Shown here: one piece after another, positions 23,501 through 34,916 of the stretch | Layout of the letters: every line of letters begins with the position of its first letter | Numbering within the stretch: the stretch's first letter is position 1 | NCBI GenBank assembly: GCA_000149265.1 | Contig: CH002949.1 | Coordinates: 360,222-424,221, forward strand | Reading direction: 5' to 3' | Source: Ciona savignyi | Taxonomy: Eukaryota; Chordata; Ascidiacea; Phlebobranchia; Cionidae | Length of the DNA stretch: 64,000 nt | The notes under the pieces: model-generated | What the model was told of the DNA's origin: nothing | What the model saw: only the letters and a program-made list of their open reading frames with translations | The model's database searches: none | Program-made: the position numbers and the translations under genes

Positions 23501-24213
23501 ACTAGGGTGGTAAAAACCAAACTAAATTCGGCACAAATATACAAAATTGTCCGTGCCGTAGCTATAATTGTTTCGGAGTTTTTTCTTTTGACCTCATCCA
23601 CTTAAAACCATACACTGGCAGTCCAATAACTTGATACACTTCAATAAGGACATACTCTTCCAGAAAAGAATTATAAAAGAAAAAGAACAAACGTGTGCTT
23701 CACAGTTAACCTTAAAAAAGGTGTAGCCTAGCATTGGCTTACACAGTATACAATTTAAATTTGTGCCCTAATATTAAAACACTGAAATTAACATTAAGTA
23801 CATTAAAATAGAGTTAATATATAAGTTTAAAATAAATATGCATAATATGCTGTCAAGCTATAAAACTGTAAGATTTATTGAATGTGATTTTCACCTTTGA
23901 TGAAACAGTTTTACCTCCTACGCTAAATCACATTCCAAAAGTCCAACACAGACTAGCCACGCATTGACGCATACATCTTCTTGGCAGCTGTAGACTGTCT
24001 GGGGAAAGGAGAAATGCACAGAACACACGTAGACTATTTTAACCCAAGCTGCATGGGTAGGATCTGAAACTGTGATGACTTTAAAGACGTAATCGTACAA
24101 ACGTACAATGAAAACCTCACGTTTTCAATACTTTATTATTCCTGCCAGTCATACTTAACCAGTTTTGCTTAAAAACCGTTAATATGGTAGAAAAGTGTTG
24201 ACAACAAGGCAAT

Positions 24214-24480
24214 GTCCTACAGATTAGTCCGAAGGGCTGCTGGTTCGAAACTGGTCGCAAGCTAGTCAGTTGTGTCCTTGGGCAAGGCACTTTAAGGACA
24301 TTTACTAAACCCAGCGTCTTAATGGGCTCTACTCAATTAAAGGAACGTATGAATCATACACAACACACTGCAATTGCTCCAGTAAGCCGACGGTGGGCGC
24401 GAGGTGATCTGACGATTTCCCGAGTGTTTTCCCATTTACGGGGATAAACATGAATATCCTATCCTATCCTATATCCTATG
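24214..24480 (+). repeat. SINE-1 copy
   Basis: The head is partly eroded. B-box-like ctggttcgaaactggtcgca, central block, body and an extended (TATCC)n tail at 24455-24480 are present. Confidence 0.85.
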
Positions 24481-24818
24481 TAATAGACATACCTAATTGT
24501 TTTGTAACTGGTGCATTTTATATATTTTATATTCCTTATGTACTTACAAATTTCATCAGGATAAGCTATTAACAAACTAGACTAGCGTGGAGGAGCATAA
24601 TACGTGCTATCTTCCATGTGTGAAAATATCTATTGTGGCGATTAATCTTAAAGCGAGATTTTTTTATTCGCTCTCCTGCACAGAAGTATGTTTGCATCAC
24701 AGAGCAAGTTAAGTAATTATTTCTATGTTGATTAATGAAGAAGGAGTCGGATTTGTCTAACATCTAAACTAAACAAATGAAATTTAACTTCTTTGGTGGA
24801 CAGGTAAAACATTACCGC

Positions 24819-25000
24819 GAACACCGCGGATTGTAGGTTCAAAAACTGGCTGCTGCCAAGACGGTTGTGTCATTGGACAAGGAAGCTCTTAACCGACAAT
24901 AGCTCTATTAGTCCAACAGTAGGCGCGAAATAATCTAACGATTACCCGCGCATTTACGCCCTTGCGTTTTCCCATTCACGGGGATAAATATAAATATCCT
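24819..25000 (+). repeat. SINE-1, diverged with internal deletion
   Basis: Retains gtaggttcaaaaactggctg, agctctattagtccaacagt and ttcccattcacggggataaa. The middle is shortened. Confidence 0.7.
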
Positions 25001-25211
25001 CTATAGACTAATGTTTTAAGACTATAAAATATTAAGCCGACCCATTATAGAACAGTCGTGGTGCACAGGGTGACATAAGCCTATTACCACTAAAAGTTTA
25101 CACAAAAACTTAGCCTACTTTTAATAGAAGATTTTACGATTGAAAGTCTTTTTAGTTGGGCTGAAGTTTTATAAACAGTCTTCGTTGGACTGACGTACTA
25201 TATGCGTACTT

Positions 25212-25510
25212 GTCCGGCCGGTTGGTCTGGCGGTTAAGTGCGTCGCATTTCAATCGAAAGGTTTCGGGTGCGAAACTGGTCGCTAGCTAGTCGGTTGTGT
25301 CCTTGGGCAAGGCACTTTACGGACATTGACTGAACCCAGCGAATTAATGGGTTGTACCGAGTTGAAGAAACGTGTCTATCATATACAACACACTGCAATA
25401 GCTCCGGTAACCAGATGGTGGGCGCGAGGTGATCTGACGATTGCCGTGTGTTAACCTCCTTGGTTTCCCATTTACGGGGATAAAAATGAATATCCTATCT
25501 CCTATCCTAT
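25212..25510 (+). repeat. SINE-1, full length
   Basis: From gtccggccggttggtctggc to aatatcctatctcctatcctat-type tail. All blocks are in order. Confidence 0.93.
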
Positions 25511-25579
25511 GCAGGCCCACCAGGTGGCGATAAAGATTAATTCAGTCGTGGTCATTTTTATTGCGAGTGACCACGTACG

Positions 25580-25645
25580 ATCGTGTGGCCAAATGGTTAA
25601 CGCGACCGATATATATATACCGACTTACATACAAAAAAATGTGAG
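25580..25645 (+). repeat. SINE-2 head fragment
   Basis: Reads cgtgtggccaaatggttaac, gcgaccgatatatatatacc, gacttacatacaaaaaa. The B-box half is missing. It lies 70 bases after a full SINE-1. Confidence 0.7.
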
Positions 25646-26559
25646 CGACCATATCAAGGCCGTAGTAAAGGCTATGTTACATTTGTGTTGTATTGTGTTC
25701 ACGTCGTTCAATGTTTGGATTTTGTTTTGAGTGACATTCATTGTTTGCCCCTGATTTTTAGACCTGGCGATCCCAATATTTCAACGTTGTTTGTTACGTC
25801 ATCAAGAACTTGCCTAATTTAGCTGTCTCGTGTTATTGTTTTTTCAACCGAAGTACTGAACGTTTAACTGAAATTATTGTTACTGAAGCTGATTGATTTA
25901 ATTTACTGATTCTACATACCTGCAGCCATAATCAATTGGTAAGCAACGTTTCGTAACTTCAACTGTTTGTTAATATTCCTGTAGCTATATTGATTATATT
26001 TATTTTGTTTATAGAAAACCGCTTAATAAACACCGGAACGAAAAGTATTGACAATTGCTTTGGGAACTTTCAGCGTACCGCAGTGTAGCATTTCTAGGCG
26101 AAGGCAGGAACGTTCACACAGAAGAATCTACAGGTTATATGGGATTAACTCATTTATCAGATTATGTTTTTAAATTATTTATAATATTACCGTCAACGGC
26201 TATATTTATATATTGTAAGTGGCTGTGAAAAATAAGTATATGTTTATATTTTTTAACCTTATAATGTTAACCTATACAAAAATACGGGCCATCTTTATTC
26301 ACAAAATGTACAAAACAAGTTTGGCTGGTTTTTTTTTTACAAATATTTATTAAATTTAAGGAAATAATATGTACTATGGGGTTAGCTAATTAAAATACAT
26401 TGGAACAGCTCAAGTAACTGTCATTTATTATTTGGATAAATACCCTTGTAATGGCGCCCATTGTCATTTAAAGGGGGGGGGGCCCGGTTAACTATCAAGT
26501 ATATACTTTCCAAAGAAAATAAGATGTTTGTATTCTACCCAAGATATGAAATAGTATGT

Positions 26560-26910
26560 GTTTAAGTAATGTACTGTCCGCCCGGTTGGTCTAGCGGTTA
26601 AGTTTAAGTAATGTACTGTCCGCCCGGTTGGTCTAGCGGTTAAGTGCGTCGCCTTTCAATCGAAAGGTTGCAGATGCGAAACTGGTCGCTAGCTAGTCGG
26701 TTGTGTGCTTGGGCAATGCACTTTACGGACATTGCCTAAACCCAGCGGATTAATGGGTTCTACCAAATTGAAGTAACGTGTCTATCATATACAACACACT
26801 GCAATAGCTCCGGTAACCCGACGATGGGCGCGAGGTAATCTGGCGATTGCCCGTGTGATAACCCCCTTGGTTTTCCCATTCACGGTAAAGATGAATATCC
26901 TATCCTATCC
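26560..26910 (+). repeat. SINE-1 with a 42-bp head duplication
   Basis: A tandem 42-bp duplication (26560-26601 and 26602-26643) covers 5' flank gtttaagtaatgtact plus the SINE start gtccgcccggttggtctagc. The rest of the SINE then follows complete to tatcctatcc. Confidence 0.92.
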
Positions 26911-27997
26911 CATCATACTGGCACTTTGGGCTACCAAAGGACTAACTTAAGTTAAAAAGTTATTCTTACTCATTTTTTATCAGAAATCTGGAAACCATTT
27001 GACTCAACATTTTTTCTATGAACTAGCTTATTATTATTTTAAATTTCGACTTTAAAATAAATCTAAATAATTTTAACAGAAATATACTGTGGTTCTTTGC
27101 GGTATGCTTAAACTGTTGGCGGTATTATAACGGCCTGTTGTACACTAAAAACTTGTTGCGCTACAATTAAATGTATATTAGAACATGGACTTAAAAACAA
27201 GCATAAACGTTAAGATTAACATTAAGATTAAAACAATTCGTGACCGCTGAAGGCCAAAAGTGAACTCACTAGGTATCTTAAAACAGGCCGGTCGAGGATA
27301 GAGGCAAGGAATTACATTTAAAAACTTGGCGCGACAAGGCACACGCATTTATACCTTAAAAGGCAATAAGAATAACACTTGTTTTGCGTGTACAAAAAGA
27401 ATAAAAGTATCAACCTGCTAAAAATCGTGAACCAAAAAATGAACCTACAAAAGAGAATATACTAAATTGGATATAAAAAAGTGGATAGAAAATGAAAATA
27501 AAGTTGTGGCATTTTATGAAAATAATATAAAATCTCCTGTTATAATATAAAAGTTCGTGCTACCTTTTTCTGGCTGATCAGTTGTATAATCTCTAGAAAT
27601 ATACAAACAAATTTCCCAACCGCAAATCAGAAGCGGAGGTGTTATAGCCCACAATACAACCCTTGGCTGACTCAACCATTAGTGTATGCATCAACTGAAC
27701 TTGTATACATTTTTGGTGGTTGCAGTATTATAAATAAGATTCAGAGTTCGACTGAGGAAGAATATGCCGTGGTGTTTAAGACAGTCCACAACATTTTCCA
27801 TGTGTCATAGCTTACCTAGAAATAGAATAATTTTGGTTCCGAAAAAGTAAATATAAGTTACTGTCAATAAGCATGATACATCTTAAATATAAACAAATAT
27901 GTATTTGCTTGTGGAAAAGAAAGCGCACAGAAAATTAATTATTATATAGAAACATACAAATACCTAATGGGAAAGTTGTCTATGTTATACTTTAGAT

Positions 27998-28497
27998 CAG
28001 TGGTTCCCAACCTTTTTGTCTTGGTGACCCCCTTAAATTTTTTCGCAGATTCCGTGACCCACACTATATTCTATCTTAAACGCAAAATTAGAAAGTAAGC
28101 ACAAAAATGTTTTACTTGCATTTATTAACAAATCAGTGCAATGGTTGACTTTGTAGGTATGCAGCTAAACGTGTATTATGCCCCCCTTAACTGTTTTTAC
28201 CAATTTCGAGTCTTGACTGATTTCTGTTGTATAATAATAAGCTACTTTCCTAATATAGTTACAATTTGCAGCTATTGTGGTCATTGTTTATGACATCTCA
28301 ATAGACGCATACTAATGCAATAATATTGTGTTACAAGCAATCCGAATAAAATGCCTCAATGAAAAATTATACACAGGATAGTACATACTACTTGTACCGG
28401 TACACAGTCCTTCTGACATTTACCTTTGCTCTTACATAAGCAACAGCTACGCGGCCCGATTTAGCATGCTTTGTGACCCCCAGGTTGGGAACCACTG
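27998..28497. mobile_element. hAT-type MITE, family B, 500 bp
   Basis: Ends CAGTGGTTCCCAACCT and AGGTTGGGAACCACTG, near-perfect inverted repeats with gtgaccccc just inside both ends. A perfect 8-bp duplication CTTTAGAT flanks it (27990-27997 and 28498-28505). No transposase frame. Confidence 0.94.
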
Positions 28498-28536
28498 CTT
28501 TAGATGATCGTAGTTTTGTTTAGTTATGCAGTTTTT

Positions 28537-28785
28537 GAGCTAGTCGGTTGTGCACTTGGACAAGGCACTTAACGGACATTGCCTAAACCCAGCGAAATAA
28601 TGGGTTAAAGGAACGTGTGTATTATATATAACACACTGCAATAGCTCCGGTAACGCGACGATGGACGCGAGGTGATCTGACGATTGTCCCAGTGCTAACC
28701 CCTTGGTTTTTTTCATTCACGGGGATTAACACCCTTGGTTTTTTCATTCAAGGGGATAAACATGAATATCCTATCCCTTCCCTAT
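28537..28785 (+). repeat. SINE-1 without head
   Basis: Starts gagctagtcggttgtgcact. The 3' part carries a local duplication of cttggttttttcattca-type sequence (28712-28752). Confidence 0.85.
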
Positions 28786-29110
28786 TATCTCGATCACACT
28801 CAACCTTTTTAAATGAATGAAATAATGATAAGGATTGCGATATAATGAAGACCAGCCGGCGTGAAATTTTATATTAGCTTATGCTAGAAAATTATTATAA
28901 CACTGTTTTCGAACTGCAAACAGTTGTATTAATAACACCGAAATATTGTCGCCCTCAACTTTTTTATATTAATTTACTGGATTTGAAAATGGCGTCACTA
29001 AAAGTTTTTAAACCAGGACGGACTATAGTCACTAAGACATATATATAAATATGTAGCGTTAAGCACTTGGCAACACGACTGTACATAGTTTAAATGATTT
29101 TTTTTTTCGT

Positions 29111-29215
29111 TTTTTACCGAGCCAAGTTTCGAACCCATGATAGGCTAGGCACAAGGACCGTTTTTGTATAGAAGTCGGTGTATGTATCGGTCGCACTAAC
29201 CATTCTGTGACACAA
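29111..29215 (-). repeat. SINE-2 copy
   Basis: Reversed: ttttttaccgagccaagttt, cgaacccatgataggctagg, ggaccgtttttgtatagaag, tatgtatcggtcgcactaac, cattctgtgacaca. Confidence 0.8.
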
Positions 29216-30224
29216 CCGTAAACATAGTTTAAATAAAATGACCGTCAAAAAAGCTTGGTTGGTGCAATGGTGCATCGCCTTTTGGGGGAATGTTTTATTA
29301 GACTTAAAACTGCTATCTATCAGGTTGATTGGGCTTTCGTCAAGTCAATTAACTTAGGGGAGACAATTAAAAAATGTATAAGCAATTAACAAGCTTTTAA
29401 AACCACATTAACCAAAATCTGATCAAAATATCGCCCCTTCCTACACATTGGTTGTTTACTCGCGCAGCTCCAAAATTTGCTTGGATGAACCGTCATATTC
29501 AGTCGAGCTGTTACACACAGAGTCGATTGTGCTTTAATTACACCTGTACAGTAGATTTACACACACGATGGCAAGATATGGCGACATAAGTACATGAACA
29601 GTCAATACCGTGCTGCTTGTTAAAATAAACAGTTTAAAAGCACACAGCAAGCTCACCTTTTTGACGAAAAAATATTTACGAAGTACGATGAAACTTATAA
29701 AGACAAATGTTATACCAATAAATAATATACATGTGCAATAAACACGTGTTTCAGGCAATGCGTCAACCTGAGTGCATTGCCCTTTTAGGTGAAGGATATC
29801 CACTCACAAGACCTAACACAGTATGCTGTATAGGCCTAAAAATATATACATGGAATGGAACAAGTTTATAAATTAGGTTAAACGAGCTTTGGAATGGTGG
29901 TCGACAATAGAATAAAGCAAACAACGGCAAAAAATATTTTCAAGCTCGGTATTTCCTTGCAAACCCGTCAGTTTGCATTGTAGGTATGTGTATACGTAAA
30001 AAATAAATTGTTGAAGACCGTGTCACAATGCAGGTAAATGCAAATTGATGTTCTTCGTTTATCATTACGTGTCAGGTCAAAGTTTTGACGGATAGTTCGA
30101 AAACTTTCACCGGTATCAAAAGTTTTGACGAATAGTTTAAAAACTTTTACCGGTAGACGGTCGGAAAACTGTGGTTTGGTGTCTATGAAACTAGCAGAGA
30201 CGGTTATTTAGCTGCAGAACCAAA

Positions 30225-33200
30225 TTACATGACGCACTGCTCTTGTCTGCCTATCTCCTCTTGTGCTTTGATCACAAGAGGCGAGATGGTGGTTGCACAT
30301 GATGATTTCGCTTGGTGGTTCGGGACGTCAACGACGTTGATCGAGTCTAATTGATTCTCGGGACAGATTGGGTGTTGAACTTGCATCACGTCGCTATCGA
30401 TGCTCATAACCTCAACGCTTTCACCGCACGACGAATCAGCCACGGCGGCAGACATCAACTTCCGTTTGCGGACATGCTTTATGCACGACACGTCGTAAAG
30501 CGGTTTGTCGGAGCCAAGGACTGACGGCGAACTTAATTGACCTTCCGGAGAAGCATAGCACATTTCTTTGGCTAATATATCTTGGCAGTAAAGCGGCTTA
30601 ACAACTGTCATGTGTTGGGACAGCATGTTACGTGATAATTCATGTTCTTCAAATGAAATTCCCGCTGTAGAATGCGAGTAAGGTACGACCTGTGTAATGG
30701 GTTGGTTAGGACTACCAATCCATGTCGGGTAAGTTTTACTTGGTATCAGGATCTCAGTCGGCCGATTCGGTGGTATACCCACTAAAAGCCCTGGTGGATA
30801 TATAGATCCTAAATGCGGTGTCAAAACGTGCCTGGATTGGCAAAACTGGTCAGCCAGTACTGCGGCATATTGTTGCTCAAGAAGGTATTTACCATAATCA
30901 AACGTAGCGTTCATTGAAGTCGGCGCTACGGGGATTGTCGGTGCTGGAGTTGATTCAATGATTGTGGGTTTTGATACTTGAGTTGTCCTAAGATCAAGGC
31001 CGACAGGAAATGTATTATCGCTGGTCTGTTGTCGGATTTGTTCTTGATTTGCCTGCGCTGTGTAACTGAGAGCCAAGCTCGGGTCGGAGTCGCTTCGTAC
31101 CGGCCTCTGTCGGCGCAGTTTGGACTCGGATATTCTAGTCCGCTTCTCGCTTGTCATGGTTATCTTTGCGTCAGGCCGTGCAATTCCTCGGTTTGTGTTA
31201 GGAAAGCCCCGCGTTTGTTGCATCTTGGGATAATCGTCTATTTCTGGCGTGCGCGGGCCTTCGCTTATAGTGCGAATTCGTTTTACCGCCACCGGCGATA
31301 GTCCCTCGCTTCTTCGAGCTTTTTGCAACTGTTTCCCGCAATGAGGAGGTATAAACATTCTTGGACTGGGGAGAAACGGGGCTTTCTTGTTGTTGTCAAC
31401 TTTATCTGATTTCGCCACTGGAAGCACGGCCAGTTGCTCGACCGGTGGTAAACCTCGGCGTAAAGGCAATGTCGGGCTGGGTTTCAGATCCGGTGTATTT
31501 TTACTTGAGAATGAACTCCGTTTGTTGCTTACACGATCAACCGTATTTACATTTGTCGTTCTCGACTCCAATTCTTTTCTTTTTTCCGCCACAAGAACGC
31601 CTTTTTGTTTCTCTGTGATAATATGATATTAATGTTTTGTAACGGTTCCCGATATACCGTTGCTTGCCTTATGCCAGTTAACGCAATCCCATAATTATAA
31701 ATAATTACATATCGAACAAAGGTTGTCCGGCTAAAAATTCAACAAAGTCCGAGATTGGCAAGGAGAAAAGTGTCTAAACATTTTGCTCATGCAGTCTATC
31801 TTACAATTTCATGCATTATGTTCCGTGTCAAGATTAAGTATTAAACGGGACCAACAACGGTAGGATTGGATTTCATTTGACTTTTGTGCATGGCGTGCCA
31901 CATCATATCAAGTTCGATACTTTATAACGGGGATTTTTGCAATTTGAACGTTCGTGGATTAAAACAAAGCTGTGTGTTGTATAGTTTACTTGGGAGAAAG
32001 TGGGCCTTGTAATAATGAGGATTTTGCGATTAAAACGGAACAGGCACCAGTACACTGGGCAATCTTGGTGGTATTGCAGAAATGGACATTTAATATGGTT
32101 AAGCTCGTAATTGCCTGGCGAGAGTGTACGATAAGGAATATCCCGTTCGATATTAACACTGGTTTAATGGACACTAACGATGTTGCAACCGCGATCATTA
32201 TTGGATAACAAAGGATAATGTGTCCCTACGGCTGGAAGCTGGAATAGGATTAGGATGACTCTAGTAAGACAATACCGATCGGGTCTTGTTTCGCGAGGAT
32301 AACCATCAATTTATAAGCCGACTGTGGGACAATTACGAGCAATTACGGTTGCTGATATAAACTCGCCGAACAAGTTTATTATTGGCACGCGCCTGAAAGC
32401 TTCGCCATATAGAGCTCGCAAGAACATTTTAAAATTTTAATACCCGCCCGAGTTCACATGCAGATAAAATATCAAGATTGATCGGACTCAGCGAGTTTTC
32501 ATCACTTTTCCAGACACGTAAAATTTAAATATGCGAATTAAGATCTCCCGTTTAAGTATTGAGAATTTAACTATGCAATAAAAAGGTTCTTCAAAGTTTT
32601 AACTTTGCATTTAATAAGGTCGTATATATGACCACAAGGGATCGTTTTTATGACTTCGATTTTTAAAAACTTACCAGGCTTCGTACTTCCACGGTTTCCT
32701 CCGTTCAAATTATTTGACAGACGCTTCACGGCACCTCTTTTCCAACTTGGCTGTTTAATTAAGATAAACATACAAGCTTCCTTTACAGTTCGTACCTTTG
32801 GAATAAAATTTGCACTTTAAAAATATAAATACTTTCCATAATATATATGCACTTTATATAGGAAATCTTGTCTAAACGTGTTCGTTTCCGGCCTTAACAA
32901 AGCACTAATAACCAAGTTTAAATTCTCCATATGGTAAATTTTCGAACTTGCAAAAATGTAGTAAAACAAGAAGTACTGCAGCTAGCGGGTTATTGGGTTT
33001 CTACCAATTAGAAGGAACGTGTCTATCATATACAACATACTGCAATAGCTCCGGTAACCCGAAGGTGGGCGCCGGGTGATCTGACGATTGCACGTGTGTT
33101 AGCCCATTCGCGGGGATAAACATAAATATCCTATCCTTATGCAGATATTTACCTGTAGTAGACAAGATATAAGTAGCATGTCAATAACGTTCTCCTCTGT

Positions 33201-33677
33201 TATCCAAAGTTCTGTGGTGTACATATAATCCAGCAGCTGAGCAAATATCTTTGGGTTGATTCCAGGCAGTGAAAGGGTTGCACCAATTCGAGGGGTACCG
33301 GTTAGCTTCGAGCGTTTAGGGGAAAGAGTTCCAACAGATAACTGGGGCATTGGAGACATTTTCACCGAAAGTGCTATCCCGCAGCTAGATTCAGAGATCG
33401 TTTTTCGTCTTCTTTTCTTTGGGATCGTCGGTTGAAACATTTTCTCATCTAACGATCTCTGAACTACAAGTGGAGGGATTTTGTTGTTAAATTTGTCCTT
33501 GAAAAACCCGCTACACGCGGCCAGGACTGCTTTGTGTGCGAGCAATTGTTCTCCTGCGACTTCGAGTGTGATGTCACAAAAATAACTGTCTTTTTGACGT
33601 CTTTGTGTATCCAATACTTTCATAACTTCCACCAGAAAACATTCAGATTTTAAAATGTACTTTTTCTTGTCGGACAT
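30225..33677 (-). CDS. BTB/POZ-domain protein without zinc fingers, interrupted BTB fold
   Basis: Three minus-strand exons, 33153-33677, 32675-32750 and 30225-31612, join in phase to about 662 residues. Residues 30-62 (DSYFCDITLEVAGE, HKAVLAACSGFF) are the first half of a BTB domain and residues 139-175 (NPKIFAQLLDYMYTTELW, ENVIDMLLISCLLQ) the second half. Between them is a roughly 70-residue basic, Ser/Pro-rich insertion with the nuclear-localisation-like PKKRRRK at 86-92. The C-terminal 460 residues are low complexity with no zinc finger or kelch repeat; they contain further basic clusters (KRIRTISEGP, SESKLRRQRPVRSDSD) and SP/TP sites. BTB domains dimerise and recruit co-repressors or Cullin-3. 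A nuclear regulator like BTBD18 or a finger-less ZBTB is possible, but orthology is not established. Confidence 0.72.
32981..33138 (+). repeat. SINE-1 3' half beside the BTB exon-1 donor
   Basis: Runs from gctagcgggttattgggttt to aatatcctatccttat. It ends about 13 bases from the minus-strand donor GT at 33151-33152, so the start of this intron is repeat sequence. Confidence 0.85.
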
Positions 33678-34636
33678 TTTAACGGAAAACTTTTTTTACA
33701 GTGAAATACTATGTATCATACTACATAGGCTCTAATGATCGTAACAAGCTTTGTTATACATTGTATAAGTTATACTATGTTTTGCGGCCGCATCTCGCCC
33801 TAATTACGCTTATATTTAAATCAACTTGCTCTGCCACATTACGATACAACGAGCCTCTGCCCAACCAAGTCGTTTAACTTGAATATCAGGCACTATAGCC
33901 ATTTGGTGAGAGAACATATAACTGCATGGTAAAAAAATCGCGTAACCGCGTTATCTCTTTCTCTGTGGTAGGCCTACTATCTCTTCTATTTCATAATAAA
34001 GTGATGTCAGATTTGGATCGAGCACGAAAAAAATTCCGTGCCCTGAGGAAATTTGCCAAAGATTGTATGCACTTCTGACTCAAGGAGATAAGCCCTAGGA
34101 TAATGTTTTTCACCTTCCTATCGTAAATATTTGCGACTTTCTGGTATGTAGCGTACCTTATGTAGTGGACATTTTACTCCCTTTTCACGAGAGAAAATGG
34201 GCGACTACTGGATATTTTTATCGATGACTCCGTTGTCACGTGAGTAACCTATCACGTTCGGTAGTTTTAATCTGCGTTTGTAGGTTGTGTTGACAAACTG
34301 TTATAAGTTGACCGATCCATACTGATTTCGATGTAACAAAAAAAACGTTTTTTACAGGCCGTCACGGTTCTGAACTTTGCCCGACTAAAATGACTTTTTT
34401 ACTACATACCAAGTTCGGCTTAAACGTTGGTTTTGTTATCACCGGCTGTTGCGTTTATAAACCGGTTCACGGCAATCTTGATATATCTTGAGGTAGAAAT
34501 CGTGTTACACGTTTTCATAAGGGGCTCAATTAGACTGCTTGGAATTAAATGCTGGTAGTTTTATTTTTCTGTCTAATATCAACTTTTCAACTATTCAGCA
34601 ATTTAAGAACTAAACTTCAAATAAAGTGGGTAATTA

Positions 34637-34916
34637 GGATAGGATATTCATGTTTATTTCCGTAAATGGGAAAACCAATGAGGTTAACACACGGATAATC
34701 ACCTCGCGCCCACGGTCGGATTACCGGAGCTATTGCATTTTGTTATGTATGATTCACATATTCCTTCATTTTAGTAGAACCCATTAAACCACTGGATTCA
34801 GGCAATGTCCGTTAAGTGCCTTGCCCAAGGACACACCCGACTATGGCTAGCAACCAGATTCGTAACCCTTTGGCTGAAAGGCGACGCACTAAACCACCAG
34901 ACTAACCTGTAGGACT
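34637..34916 (-). repeat. SINE-1, full length, diverged
   Basis: Reversed: taggatattcatgtttattt ... cttgcccaaggacacacccg ... aggcgacgcactaaaccacc agactaacctgtaggac. Confidence 0.9.

Larger units (their letters stand above)
23501..30224. other. Gene-poor stretch upstream of GLCE
   Basis: Contains the GLCE promoter and leader (from 23501), six SINE-1 pieces, two SINE-2 pieces and one hAT MITE, otherwise AT-rich DNA. The open frames at 24569-24763, 25509-25730 and 29534-29803 have no recognisable domain. The last is hydrophobic but AT-driven and without visible splice partners. The BTB gene's 3' untranslated region should lie just below 30225. Confidence 0.65.

Noticed and set aside
29534-29803. 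Small hydrophobic minus-strand protein
   Set aside because: Composition follows AT-richness; no family, no splice partners, adjacent to repeats.
30978-31626. Plus-strand frames opposite the BTB gene's large exon
   Set aside because: Shadows of the 1.4-kb coding exon on the other strand.
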